Below the pieces are notes generated by a model. That model saw only the letters and a program-made list of their open reading frames with translations, was not told where the DNA came from and made no database searches. Below, in pieces: positions 6,116 through 12,917 of a DNA stretch of 12,917 bases. Numbering within the stretch: position 1 is the first letter of the stretch; each line of letters begins with the position of its first letter. The position numbers and the translations under genes are program-made. The DNA comes from an uncultured Oscillospiraceae bacterium. GTDB lineage: Bacteria; Bacillota; Clostridia; Oscillospirales; Oscillospiraceae. The stretch is taken from the NCBI GenBank assembly GCA_934630555.1, contig CAKTXB010000035.1, positions 1-12,917 of the forward strand, read 5' to 3'.

Positions 6116-6251
6116 TATTTATGCTCGCAGCGCCTACAACGGGGGCGGAGCATGTAAAGAAAGGCGGTCAACGGGGGGAGAGCTAATCGCGGCCAAACGA
6201 AGCGGGGGCAAGTCTGGCGGCTCCGCCGCCCCATGGGAAAGACTTTTTCGA
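6116..6251. other. Gene-free stretch between hairpin array and pstS promoter
   Basis: It contains an inverted pair ATGCTC/GAGCAT (6121-6126/6148-6153), the first copy of the 18-bp repeat (6153-6170) and a GGCGGC/GCCGCC hairpin (6216-6221/6225-6230). A reading frame continuous with pstS passes through it from 6096, but it has no credible ribosome binding site and lies outside the PstS homology, so it is not called as coding. Confidence 0.6.
6153..6170 (+). repeat. 18-bp direct repeat, left copy
   Basis: TGTAAAGAAAGGCGGTCA occurs here and again at 12900-12917. The two copies bracket the complete pst-pho operon. The sequence beyond the second copy is outside the window, so the true repeat may be longer. 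Confidence 0.85.
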
Positions 6252-6307
6252 TTTGACATGGATTTTACAAATTCAAGGTTTTGGGTTTTACACACCGGCA
6301 GTAGGAT
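6252..6307 (+). promoter_or_regulatory. Pho-box-like promoter of the pst operon
   Basis: Direct repeats resembling the Firmicutes PhoP half-site TT(A/T/C)ACA occur at about 11-bp steps: TTTGACA (6252-6258), TTTTACA (6263-6269), a weak TTCAAGG (6272-6278) and TTTTACA (6286-6292). A -10-like TAGGAT follows at 6302-6307 without a good -35, as expected for an activator-dependent promoter. The leader to the pstS ATG would be about 46 nt. The cognate regulator is encoded in the same operon. Confidence 0.65.
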
Positions 6308-6359
6308 AAGCCCGTGGTTGAGAAATCCAACAATAAGATTTGAAAGGAAGTTTCAAAAA

Positions 6360-7166
6360 ATGAAAAAGATTCTTGCATTGGCTCTGGCGCTGGTTTGCGC
6401 AGTGTCGCTGCTGGCAGGCTGTGCGGCCAAGACGAGCGGCACGGTGGCAACGGACGGCTCGACGTCCATGGAAAAGGTCATCGGCGCGTTGGGCGAACAG
6501 TTCATGAAGGACAATTCCGGCGTGACGTTCACGTATAACCCCACCGGCTCCGGCTCCGGCATTACGGCGGTTTCCGAAGGCCGCTGCGACATCGGCCTTT
6601 CCAGCCGCGCGCTGAAGGATGAGGAGACGGCCTCCGGCCTGGTCGGCACGACCGTGGCGCTCGACGGCATCGCCATCATCGTAAACCCCGAAAACCCGAT
6701 CGCAGACCTCTCGCTCCAGCAGATCGCCGACATCTACACCGGCACGATCACCAACTGGAAGGACGTCGGCGGCAACGACGCCGAGATCGTGCTCATCGGC
6801 CGTGAGGCCGGCAGCGGCACGCGGGATGGCTTTGAGTCCATCACCGGCACGAAGGACGCCTGCCAGTATCGGCAGGAGCTGACCTCCACGGGCGACGTCA
6901 TCACGACCGTTTCGCAGAACCCGGACGCCATTGGCTACGCCTCGCTGGCTGCGCTGAAGGACAGCGTGAAGGCTTTGAGCGTGGACGGTGTTGCACCCTC
7001 TGAGGAAACGGTAAAGGACGGCAGCTATGCCGTGCAGCGTCCGTTCGTTCTGGTGACGAAGGACGGCACGAAGCTCTCCGACGCGGCGCAGAAGTTCTTT
7101 GACTTCGCCCTGTCGAAGGATGCGGCAGGCCTCATTTCGGCGGCCGGCGCAGTGCCGGTGGTGTAA
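6360..7166 (+). CDS. pstS: Phosphate-binding lipoprotein PstS
   Basis: PstS is the extracellular solute-binding protein that captures phosphate for the PstCAB ABC importer. The 268-residue precursor has a lipoprotein signal with lipobox LAGC (18-21, lipidated Cys21). Phosphate-contact segments are DGSTSM (32-37), NPTGSGSGI (60-68), SSRALK (81-86) and GREAGSGTRDGFE (147-159). The start at 6360 follows AAGGAAG at about 9 nt and gives a proper signal peptide; the longer upstream reading frame does not. Codons are richer in C-ending forms (ATC, TCC, CTC, TAC) than in the neighbouring genes, consistent with high expression. It is first in the operon, behind the Pho-box-like promoter, and is followed by a strong hairpin without a T tract. 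Confidence 0.96.
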   Translation: MKKILALALALVCAVSLLAGCAAKTSGTVATDGSTSMEKVIGALGEQFMKDNSGVTFTYNPTGSGSGITAVSEGRCDIGLSSRALKDEETASGLVGTTVALDGIAIIVNPENPIADLSLQQIADIYTGTITNWKDVGGNDAEIVLIGREAGSGTRDGFESITGTKDACQYRQELTSTGDVITTVSQNPDAIGYASLAALKDSVKALSVDGVAPSEETVKDGSYAVQRPFVLVTKDGTKLSDAAQKFFDFALSKDAAGLISAAGAVPVV

Positions 7167-7183
7167 AACACGAAACAATTCCC

Positions 7184-7213
7184 GCAGCGCGGCGGCCTGA
7201 GCCGCCGCGCTGC
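7184..7213 (+). other. Intercistronic hairpin between pstS and pstC
   Basis: GCAGCGCGGCGGC (7184-7196) pairs perfectly over 13 bp with 7201-7213 around a CTGA loop. There is no T tract, so it is probably not a full terminator. Such a structure can protect the pstS 3' end or cut downstream expression, giving more PstS than channel subunits. Confidence 0.75.
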
Positions 7214-7236
7214 AAACACGTGAAAGGGCAAGCAAA

Positions 7237-8139
7237 ATGAAACGATCAGGCGCACGAAAAAAACAGAGAAGTCCGCTGGCCGCGCAGCGGCTGGAGTGTG
7301 CGGTGCACGGCGTGTTCCTGCTGCTGGGGCTGGTCACGGTGGGCTGCGTGCTGCTGATGACGGCGTATCTGGTGGTGAGCGGTCTGCCGGCCATCCGAAA
7401 GATCGGGCTGGGAGAGTTCCTGTTCGGAACGGTTTGGGCCTCCACGGCGCAGCCGCCGCAGTATGGCATTCTGCCGTTTATCCTTACCAGCATTTACGGC
7501 ACGGCGGGCGCGATCGTGCTGGGCGTGCCGCTCGGCTTTCTGGCGGCGGTGTACATTGCAAAGCTCGCGCCTGCGCGCGTCAAACGCGTTTTGCAGGCGG
7601 CGGTGAGTATGCTGGCGGGCATTCCGTCGGTGGTATACGGTCTTGTCGGGATGCTGGTGCTCGTGCCGGGCATTCGCAGCATGTTCCACGTGCCGGACGG
7701 CGCAAGTCTGCTGGCGGCCATTGTGGTGCTGGCCATTATGATCCTGCCGTCCATCATCAAGGTGTCGGTCACAGCGCTGGAGGCTGTGCCGCGGGCGTAT
7801 GAGGACGCGTCGCTGGCACTGGGCGCAACGCCGGTGGAAACGTATTTCCGCGTGAGCGTGCCGGCAGCCAGAAGCGGCATTGCCGCGGCGGTGGTGCTGG
7901 GCGTAGGCCGGGCCATCGGCGAGGCCATGGCGGTGATGATGGTTTCGGGCAATGCACCGAATATGCCGACGCTCATGGGCAGCGTGCGGTTTTTGACAAC
8001 GGCGGTGGCGAGCGAGATGTCGTATTCGTCCGGCCTGCAGCGGCAGGCACTGTTTTCCATTGCACTGGTGCTGTTTTTGTTTATCATGCTCATTAACGCC
8101 GCGCTCAATTTCTTCCTCAAGCGCGACCGGGAGGGTTGA
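7237..8139 (+). CDS. pstC: Phosphate ABC transporter permease PstC
   Basis: One of the two membrane subunits of the high-affinity phosphate importer. It has 300 residues with about six transmembrane segments (near 25-48, 83-106, 120-145, 156-176, 213-237 and 268-293) and the cytoplasmic EAA loop that docks PstB (about 180-210, with EAVPRAYEDASLALGAT). The family motif AGIPSVVYGLVG lies at 127-138 and GRAIGEAMAV at 224-233. The N-terminus is basic. AAAGGG (7223-7228) lies 8 nt before the ATG. It follows pstS by 70 bp, which hold only the hairpin, and pstA starts 2 nt after its stop. Confidence 0.95.
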   Translation: MKRSGARKKQRSPLAAQRLECAVHGVFLLLGLVTVGCVLLMTAYLVVSGLPAIRKIGLGEFLFGTVWASTAQPPQYGILPFILTSIYGTAGAIVLGVPLGFLAAVYIAKLAPARVKRVLQAAVSMLAGIPSVVYGLVGMLVLVPGIRSMFHVPDGASLLAAIVVLAIMILPSIIKVSVTALEAVPRAYEDASLALGATPVETYFRVSVPAARSGIAAAVVLGVGRAIGEAMAVMMVSGNAPNMPTLMGSVRFLTTAVASEMSYSSGLQRQALFSIALVLFLFIMLINAALNFFLKRDREG

Positions 8140-8141
8140 CG

Positions 8142-9002
8142 ATGCAAAAGAACATACGGACAAAGCGGCGGCTGTATGACGCCGGTATGAAGGCGCTGAT
8201 GTATTTGAGCGCGGGGCTGACCGGGGCACTGGTGCTGTTCCTGGCGGTATTCGTGCTGCTGAAAGGCATTCCGAATCTCTCGTGGAAGTTTCTCAGCACG
8301 TCGCCAAGCTATCTGGACGGCACGATCGGCATTTGGCCGGATATTCTGAACACGCTGTATATCATTCTGGCGGCCATTGTGTTTGTTGTGCCGCTGGGCG
8401 TGGGCGCGGCGGTGTATTTGACGGAGTACGCGCGGAACAAGCGCCTGGTGGGCGCGATCGAATACGCGGCGGAAACGCTGTCGGGCATTCCGTCCATCAT
8501 CTATGGCCTTGTGGGCATGCTGTTTTTCTGCGAGGTGCTGGGAATGCAGACCTCGCTGCTGGCCGGCGCGCTGACGCTGGTGGTCATGAATCTGCCGACG
8601 GTCATGCGCACGACGCAGGAGAGCCTGAAAACCGTGCCGCAGAGCTATCGCGAGGGCGCGTTTGGGCTTGGCGCGGGCAAGTGGCGCGTCATTCGCACTG
8701 TGGTGCTGCCGGGGTGCGTGGACGGCGTGATCACGGGCTGTATTTTGTCGGTAGGCCGTATTTTGGGCGAATCGGCGGCACTGCTGTTTACGGCGGGCTT
8801 CGCGCACGTGGTGCGCGGCTTGAAGGACGCGCTGTCGGGCGCGGGCGCAACGCTGACGGTGGCGCTGTATGTATATGCCAAGGAGCAGGGCGAGTTTGGC
8901 GTGGCGTTTGCCATTGCGGCCATTTTGATGGTGCTGACGCTCGTCATCAATCTGGCGGCGGAGCTGTGCGCAAATTATTTTAAAAGGAAAAAGGAACTAT
9001 GA
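8142..9002 (+). CDS. pstA: Phosphate ABC transporter permease PstA
   Basis: Second channel subunit of the phosphate importer, pairing with PstC. The 286-residue product has about six transmembrane segments and the family motifs [14 protein letters not shown] (112-125) and [20 protein letters not shown] (159-178, the EAA loop), with [15 protein letters not shown] at 205-219. ATG 8142 is preferred to an in-frame TTG at 8136 because GGGAGGG (8129-8135) is then correctly spaced. Its stop overlaps the pstB start by 4 bp (ATGA). Confidence 0.95.
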   Translation: MQKNIRTKRRLYDAGMKALMYLSAGLTGALVLFLAVFVLLKGIPNLSWKFLSTSPSYLDGTIGIWPDILNTLYIILAAIVFVVPLGVGAAVYLTEYARNKRLVGAIEYAAETLSGIPSIIYGLVGMLFFCEVLGMQTSLLAGALTLVVMNLPTVMRTTQESLKTVPQSYREGAFGLGAGKWRVIRTVVLPGCVDGVITGCILSVGRILGESAALLFTAGFAHVVRGLKDALSGAGATLTVALYVYAKEQGEFGVAFAIAAILMVLTLVINLAAELCANYFKRKKEL

Positions 9003-9754
9003 GCAGTATCATTTCGGTCAAGGACCTGTGTTTATGGTACGGCGCGCATGAGGCGCTGAAAAATGTGCAGATGGAGATCGCGGAGCACGGCATTACGGCG
9101 CTCATCGGACCGTCCGGCTGCGGCAAATCGACGTTTTTAAAGACACTCGACCGGATGAACGACCTGGTGCCGGATGTGCGCATCACGGGGCAGGTGACGT
9201 TCCACGGCACGGATATTTACGCGCCGGGCACGGATGTGAACGAGCTGCGGCGGCAGGTGGGCATGGTGTTCCAGAAGCCGAACCCGTTCCCGATGAGCAT
9301 TTATGACAACGTGGCCTACGGCCCGCGGACGCATGGCGTGAAAAGCCGTGCGCAGCTCGATGAGCTGGTGGAGCAGTCGCTGCGCGGCGCAGCCATCTGG
9401 GATGAGGTGAAGGACCGGCTGAAAAAAAGCGCGCTGGGGCTTTCCGGCGGACAGCAGCAGCGGCTTTGCATTGCGCGGGCGCTGGCTGTGCAGCCGGAGG
9501 TGCTGCTCATGGATGAGCCGACGAGCGCGCTGGACCCCATTTCCACAGCGCGCATTGAGGAGCTGGCCATGGAGCTCAAGGAGCGCTACACCATTGTGAT
9601 CGTGACGCACAATATGCAGCAGGCAGTGCGTATTTCAGACGCGACGGCGTTTTTCCTGCTGGGGGAGCTTGTGGAGCACGGCGGCACAGAGCAGATGTTC
9701 TCACAGCCGCGCGATCAGCGCACCGAGGATTATATCACCGGGAGGTTTGGATGA
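8999..9754 (+). CDS. pstB: Phosphate ABC transporter ATP-binding protein PstB
   Basis: This cytoplasmic ATPase powers phosphate import through PstCA. The 251-residue product is of usual PstB length. Walker [10 protein letters not shown] is at 37-45, the Q-loop at Q92 in the PstB-typical [15 protein letters not shown], the signature LSGGQ at 148-152, Walker B LLMDE at 169-173, a D-loop SALD after it, and the switch His in VTHN. GGAA precedes the start, which overlaps pstA by ATGA, and its own stop overlaps phoU in the same way. Confidence 0.97.
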   Translation: MSSIISVKDLCLWYGAHEALKNVQMEIAEHGITALIGPSGCGKSTFLKTLDRMNDLVPDVRITGQVTFHGTDIYAPGTDVNELRRQVGMVFQKPNPFPMSIYDNVAYGPRTHGVKSRAQLDELVEQSLRGAAIWDEVKDRLKKSALGLSGGQQQRLCIARALAVQPEVLLMDEPTSALDPISTARIEELAMELKERYTIVIVTHNMQQAVRISDATAFFLLGELVEHGGTEQMFSQPRDQRTEDYITGRFG

Positions 9755-10401
9755 TGAGAAGCCGGTTTGACGAACAATTACAGCAGCTGCGGCATGAGCT
9801 GATCGAAATGGGCGCGCTGTGCGAACGCGTCATCGCGCTGAGCGTGAAGGCGCTGGAGCAGGGCGACGCGAAGCTGGCGGCGGGCGTTGCGCCCGTGGAC
9901 GCGGAGATCGACCAGAAGGAGCGGACGATCGAGTCGCTGTGCTTGAAGCTGCTGCTGCAGCAGCAGCCTGTGGCGCGCGATCTGCGGCAAATTTCCGCCG
10001 CGCTGAAAATGATCACCGACCTTGAGCGCATTGGCGACCAGGCAGAGGACATTGCGGAGATCGTGCCGTTTTTGGCCGAAACCGGGGCAGACGACGTGAG
10101 CATTTTGCGCGAAATGGCACAGGCCGTCATTAAAATGGTGACGGAAAGTGTTGATGCGTATGTAAAGTGTGATATAATGCTGGCAAAGAAGGTCGTGGCG
10201 GATGATGACATTGTGGACGCGCAGTTCGACGGCGTGAAGCACAGCCTCATTGCCCGCATTGCCGAAGCGCCGGAGTGCGGCGAGGCGGCATTGGACATTC
10301 TGATGATCGCCAAATATTTTGAGCGCATCGGCGACCATGCCGTGAACATTGCCGAATGGGCACTGTTCAGCGTGACGGGTGCGCACGGAGGAAGCGTATG
10401 A
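9751..10401 (+). CDS. phoU: Phosphate signalling protein PhoU
   Basis: PhoU connects the Pst transporter to the PhoR kinase and keeps the Pho response off when phosphate is abundant; it also tempers Pst uptake. The 216-residue protein is mainly helical with two repeats, each bearing a metal-cluster motif: ERIGDQAED (92-100) and [12 protein letters not shown] (191-202). The start has GGGAGG about 5 nt upstream and overlaps pstB by ATGA; the second Met at 9754 is a possible alternative start. The end overlaps the response regulator by ATGA. Confidence 0.95.
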   Translation: MMRSRFDEQLQQLRHELIEMGALCERVIALSVKALEQGDAKLAAGVAPVDAEIDQKERTIESLCLKLLLQQQPVARDLRQISAALKMITDLERIGDQAEDIAEIVPFLAETGADDVSILREMAQAVIKMVTESVDAYVKCDIMLAKKVVADDDIVDAQFDGVKHSLIARIAEAPECGEAALDILMIAKYFERIGDHAVNIAEWALFSVTGAHGGSV

Positions 10402-11072
10402 TCTGGTGTGTGGAGGACGACGCAAGTATCCGCGACATTGAGGTGTATGCCTTGCAGTCCACGGGCTTTGAGGCGGAGGGCTTCTGCGATGGTACGAGCT
10501 TTTGGGAGGCCTTGCAGACGCGCCAGCCGGAGCTGGTGGTGCTGGATGTGATGCTGCCCGGCGTGGATGGCGTGGAGCTTTTGCGGCGCATGAAGGCGTC
10601 GCCGGCGCTGCATGAGATCCCGGTGGTCATGGCCACGGCACGCGGGGCGGAATATGACAAGATCCAGGGCCTGGATCTGGGCGCGGACTATTACCTCACA
10701 AAGCCGTTCGGCGTGATGGAGCTGGTATCGTGCGTGAAGGCGGTGCTGCGGCGCTGCCAGAAGCAGACGGCGCCCCAAAAGCTCACGAGCGACGGACTTT
10801 GCATGGACGTGGCGCAGCACACCGTGACGGCAGACGGCGCGCGCGTGGAACTGACCTATAAGGAATTTGAACTGCTGCGGCTGCTGCTGGCGCATCCGGG
10901 CGTGGCTTTTACGCGTGAGATGCTTATGGAACGCGTTTGGGGCACGGATTATTACGGCGAAACGCGGACGGTGGATATGCACGTGCGGACACTGCGGCAG
11001 AAGCTGGGCGCGTGCGGCGCGCAGATCGAAACAGTGCGCGGCGTGGGCTACCGGCTGGAGGCACAGACATGA
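10398..11072 (+). CDS. phoP: OmpR/PhoB-family response regulator of the phosphate regulon
   Basis: The 224-residue protein has a receiver domain (1 to about 115) with acidic pocket Glu6/Asp7/Asp8, phospho-acceptor Asp50, Thr80 and Lys102 (LTKPF), and a C-terminal winged-helix domain with YKEFELLRLL, the VWGTDYYGETRTVDMHVRTLRQKL recognition region and VRGVGYRL. When phosphorylated by the adjacent kinase it would bind the Pho box before pstS. The start at 10398 has GGAGG 6 nt upstream; a longer frame would sit inside phoU. In Firmicutes it is named phoP, in others phoB. It is coupled by ATGA at both ends. Confidence 0.93.
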   Translation: MIWCVEDDASIRDIEVYALQSTGFEAEGFCDGTSFWEALQTRQPELVVLDVMLPGVDGVELLRRMKASPALHEIPVVMATARGAEYDKIQGLDLGADYYLTKPFGVMELVSCVKAVLRRCQKQTAPQKLTSDGLCMDVAQHTVTADGARVELTYKEFELLRLLLAHPGVAFTREMLMERVWGTDYYGETRTVDMHVRTLRQKLGACGAQIETVRGVGYRLEAQT

Positions 11073-12730
11073 CAAAACGAATTTTCAGCGCCATTTTGCG
11101 TGTGGCGGGCGTGGTGCTGCTGGCCAGCGCCGTGCTCATCATGGGGTGCTTATACGGATATTTCGGCGGTGTGCAGAAGCAGCAGCTGGAAGATGAGCTG
11201 ACACTGGCTGCGGCGGCTGTGGAGCAGGACGGCAAGGCGTATCTGCAAAGCGTGAATGCCGACCGCTGCCGTCTGACATGGATCGCCACGGACGGCACGG
11301 TGCTGTATGACACGAAAACGGACTCGGAGAGTCTGGAAAATCACGCATCGCGCGCGGAGGTGCAGCAGGCACTGGCCACCGGCACAGGCAGCAGCACGCG
11401 CTATTCCGCAACGCTTTTGGAAAAAACGATGTACGAGGCCAAGCGGCTTTCGGATGGTACGGTGCTGCGTGTTTCTGTCAGCCGCGGCACGGTGGGCGTG
11501 CTGGCGCTGGGCATTTTGCAGCCGGTGATCATCGTGCTGCTGGCGGCGCTGGTGCTGTCGGAGCTTCTGGCGCGGCGGTTGGCGGCGCGGATCGTGGAGC
11601 CGCTCAACAATCTCGATCTGGAGCATCCGCTGGACAACGACTGCTACGCGGAGATCTCGCCGCTGCTGCGGCGCATTGACCGCCAGCACGCGCAGATCGA
11701 CCGGCAGCTGCAGCAGCTGCGGCGGGAAACACAGGAATTTGCCCAGATCACGGGCAACCTGCGCGAGGGTCTGGTGCTGCTGGACGCGAGCGGGTGCGTA
11801 TTGAGCATCAACCCGGCTGCGCGGCAGCTGTTTGGCGTGGCGGACGACTGCCTTGGCCGCGACTTTTTGACCATTGACCGCACGCCGGAGCTGACGGCGG
11901 CCATTCACAGCGCGCAGGAGGCGGGGCACAGCGAGATCCGTGTGGAGCGCAGCGGCAGCATCTGGCAGTTTGACGTCAGCCGTATCGGCACGGAGGACGC
12001 GCCGTCGGGCGTGGTCATTCTGGCCTTTGACGTGACGGAGCAGATGTGCGCCGAGCAGAGCCGCCGGGAGTTTACGGCCAACGTGTCGCATGAGCTGAAA
12101 ACACCGCTGCAGGGCATTATCGGCAGCGCAGAGCTGATCGAAAACGGCATGGTGCAGCCGGAGGATCTGCCGCGGTTCGTGGGTCATATCCGCAAGGAGG
12201 CACAGCGGCTGGTGACGCTCATTGGCGACATCATCCGCCTGTCGCAGCTGGACGAGGGCGTGGCGCTGCCGCGGGAGCGGGTCGATCTGCAGAGCGTGGC
12301 GCGCGAAGTGAAAACCGATCTGGCCGGCGCGGCGGAAAAACAGAACGTGACGATCGAGCTTACAGGCGAAGCCGCGCCCATGCAGGGCGTGCGGCGGCTG
12401 CTGTATGAGATCGTGTATAACTTGTGCGACAATGCCATCCGCTACAATGTGGACGGCGGCCGTGTGACGCTGCATACGTTTACGGATGGCGACGCGGCGT
12501 GCGTGACGGTACGCGACACCGGCATCGGCATCCCACAAGAGGCGCAGGGGCGCGTGTTTGAACGCTTTTACCGCGTGGACAAGAGCCACTCCAAGGCCTC
12601 GGGCGGAACAGGGCTGGGGCTTTCCATCGTGAAGCACGCCGTGCAGTATCACGGCGGCAGGACTTCGCTGGAAAGCCAGCCGGGGAAGGGAACGCAGATC
12701 ACAGTGCGGTTTCCGGCAGAGGCAAAATAA
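11069..12730 (+). CDS. phoR: PhoR-type sensor histidine kinase
   Basis: The membrane kinase partners the preceding regulator. The 553-residue layout: transmembrane 1 (about 5-27), extracytoplasmic domain of about 110 residues, transmembrane 2 (about 142-166), HAMP-like/coiled linker (168-225), PAS domain (about 226-325), HisKA with FTANVSHELKTPLQG (phospho-His341), and a HATPase domain with N box Asn455 (NLCDNAIRYN), G1 DTGIGIP (483-489), F box FERFYRVD and G2 GGTGLGLSIV (512-521). All catalytic motifs are intact. GGAGG (11057-11061) is 7 nt before the ATG, which overlaps the regulator stop by ATGA. Linkage to phoU and pst supports the phosphate role rather than WalK. Confidence 0.93.
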   Translation: MTKRIFSAILRVAGVVLLASAVLIMGCLYGYFGGVQKQQLEDELTLAAAAVEQDGKAYLQSVNADRCRLTWIATDGTVLYDTKTDSESLENHASRAEVQQALATGTGSSTRYSATLLEKTMYEAKRLSDGTVLRVSVSRGTVGVLALGILQPVIIVLLAALVLSELLARRLAARIVEPLNNLDLEHPLDNDCYAEISPLLRRIDRQHAQIDRQLQQLRRETQEFAQITGNLREGLVLLDASGCVLSINPAARQLFGVADDCLGRDFLTIDRTPELTAAIHSAQEAGHSEIRVERSGSIWQFDVSRIGTEDAPSGVVILAFDVTEQMCAEQSRREFTANVSHELKTPLQGIIGSAELIENGMVQPEDLPRFVGHIRKEAQRLVTLIGDIIRLSQLDEGVALPRERVDLQSVAREVKTDLAGAAEKQNVTIELTGEAAPMQGVRRLLYEIVYNLCDNAIRYNVDGGRVTLHTFTDGDAACVTVRDTGIGIPQEAQGRVFERFYRVDKSHSKASGGTGLGLSIVKHAVQYHGGRTSLESQPGKGTQITVRFPAEAK

Positions 12731-12733
12731 CGG

Positions 12734-12769
12734 AAAAAGTCCGCCTGCGGATAAGCGGGCGGACTTTTT
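12734..12769. terminator. Terminator of the pst-pho operon
   Basis: The 12-bp perfect stem 12734-12745/12758-12769 begins with AAAAA and ends in TTTTT, so it can act in both directions. It lies 3 nt after the phoR stop. A second small hairpin, CGGGGC-TTC-GCCCCG, follows at 12771-12785. Confidence 0.9.
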
Positions 12770-12785
12770 GCGGGGCTTCGCCCCG

Positions 12786-12899
12786 GGGCCCCTTGTTTTG
12801 CAAAACCTTTGGTTTTTGCATTTTATTCTGGCAGTGCCTACCAGAGGGGCGGCTCGGCCCCCCTTTCTTTCCCGCGGGGAAAGAAAGCGCCGCCGGCGG
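12786..12899. repeat. Hairpin-rich tail downstream of phoR
   Basis: No gene is seen. The stretch holds a stem TGCAAAACC/GGTTTTTGCA with one bulge (12799-12807/12811-12820), a perfect 11-bp stem CTTTCTTTCCC/GGGAAAGAAAG with a 3-nt loop (12863-12873/12877-12887) and the palindrome CCGCCGGCGG (12890-12899). It runs straight into the second 18-bp repeat. It resembles the hairpin array upstream of pstS in style. Confidence 0.7.
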
Positions 12900-12917
12900 T
12901 GTAAAGAAAGGCGGTCA
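12900..12917 (+). repeat. 18-bp direct repeat, right copy
   Basis: TGTAAAGAAAGGCGGTCA is identical to 6153-6170. The copy ends at the window edge, so its right extent is unknown. Sequence to the left of the two copies differs. Confidence 0.85.

Noticed and set aside
6096..6359. N-terminal extension of pstS
   Set aside because: It would place the Pho-box-like promoter inside the coding region and bury the lipoprotein signal peptide; no ribosome binding site supports it.
7494..8807. 437-residue minus-strand frame across pstC and pstA
   Set aside because: It is antisense to two clearly conserved permease genes and rich in His/Arg/Gln, as expected of a shadow frame.

Overview
The window is GC-rich chromosomal DNA that looks like a spore-forming member of the Clostridia, most plausibly an Oscillospirales (Ruminococcaceae/Oscillospiraceae) gut bacterium. 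The basis is a Firmicutes T-box leader, the endospore engulfment protein SpoIIP, a minD-mgsA pair like that of Clostridia, an ECF-type vitamin transporter subunit, and a pst operon with the order pstS-C-A-B-phoU-RR-HK. The assignment rests on gene content and base composition, not on a database match. No plasmid, phage or insertion-sequence genes are visible.

Layout. Positions 1-140 hold a tandem hairpin/core repeat. Positions 150-394 (minus) hold a complete T-box leader with GAC specifier (Asp) and a 14-bp terminator; the gene it controls lies off the left edge. Next on the minus strand is a minD-like gene followed by an mgsA-like gene (1603 down to 414), driven by a good sigma-A promoter. 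spoIIP (1736-2848, plus) is divergent from them and overlaps, tail to tail, a MocR/PdxR-type regulator (4233 down to 2833). The regulator is divergent from an ECF S-component and a pyridoxal kinase (4348-5753), forming a likely vitamin B6 salvage unit with overlapping promoters and an inverted-repeat operator candidate. Positions 5754-6250 hold no gene but a dense array of hairpins bounded by two copies of a terminator. A Pho-box-like promoter (about 6252-6307) then precedes the phosphate operon pstS-pstC-pstA-pstB-phoU-phoP/B-phoR (6360-12730), closed by a strong terminator and more hairpin repeats.

How the genes work together. PstS binds phosphate outside the cell, PstC/PstA form the channel and PstB the ATPase. 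PhoU links transport to the PhoR sensor kinase, and the response regulator would activate the operon through the Pho box. From pstA to phoR all genes overlap by ATGA, so transporter and sensor are made together. The B6 unit would import and phosphorylate a B6 vitamer under control of the PLP-sensing regulator.

Most notable: an MgsA-like protein with several catalytic residues replaced; a MinD-like protein lacking the C-terminal membrane-targeting helix; the tandem repeat with variable hairpins around an invariant core; the hairpin array; and an 18-bp direct repeat that brackets the entire pst-pho operon. I found no clear evidence of a wholly new multi-gene system.
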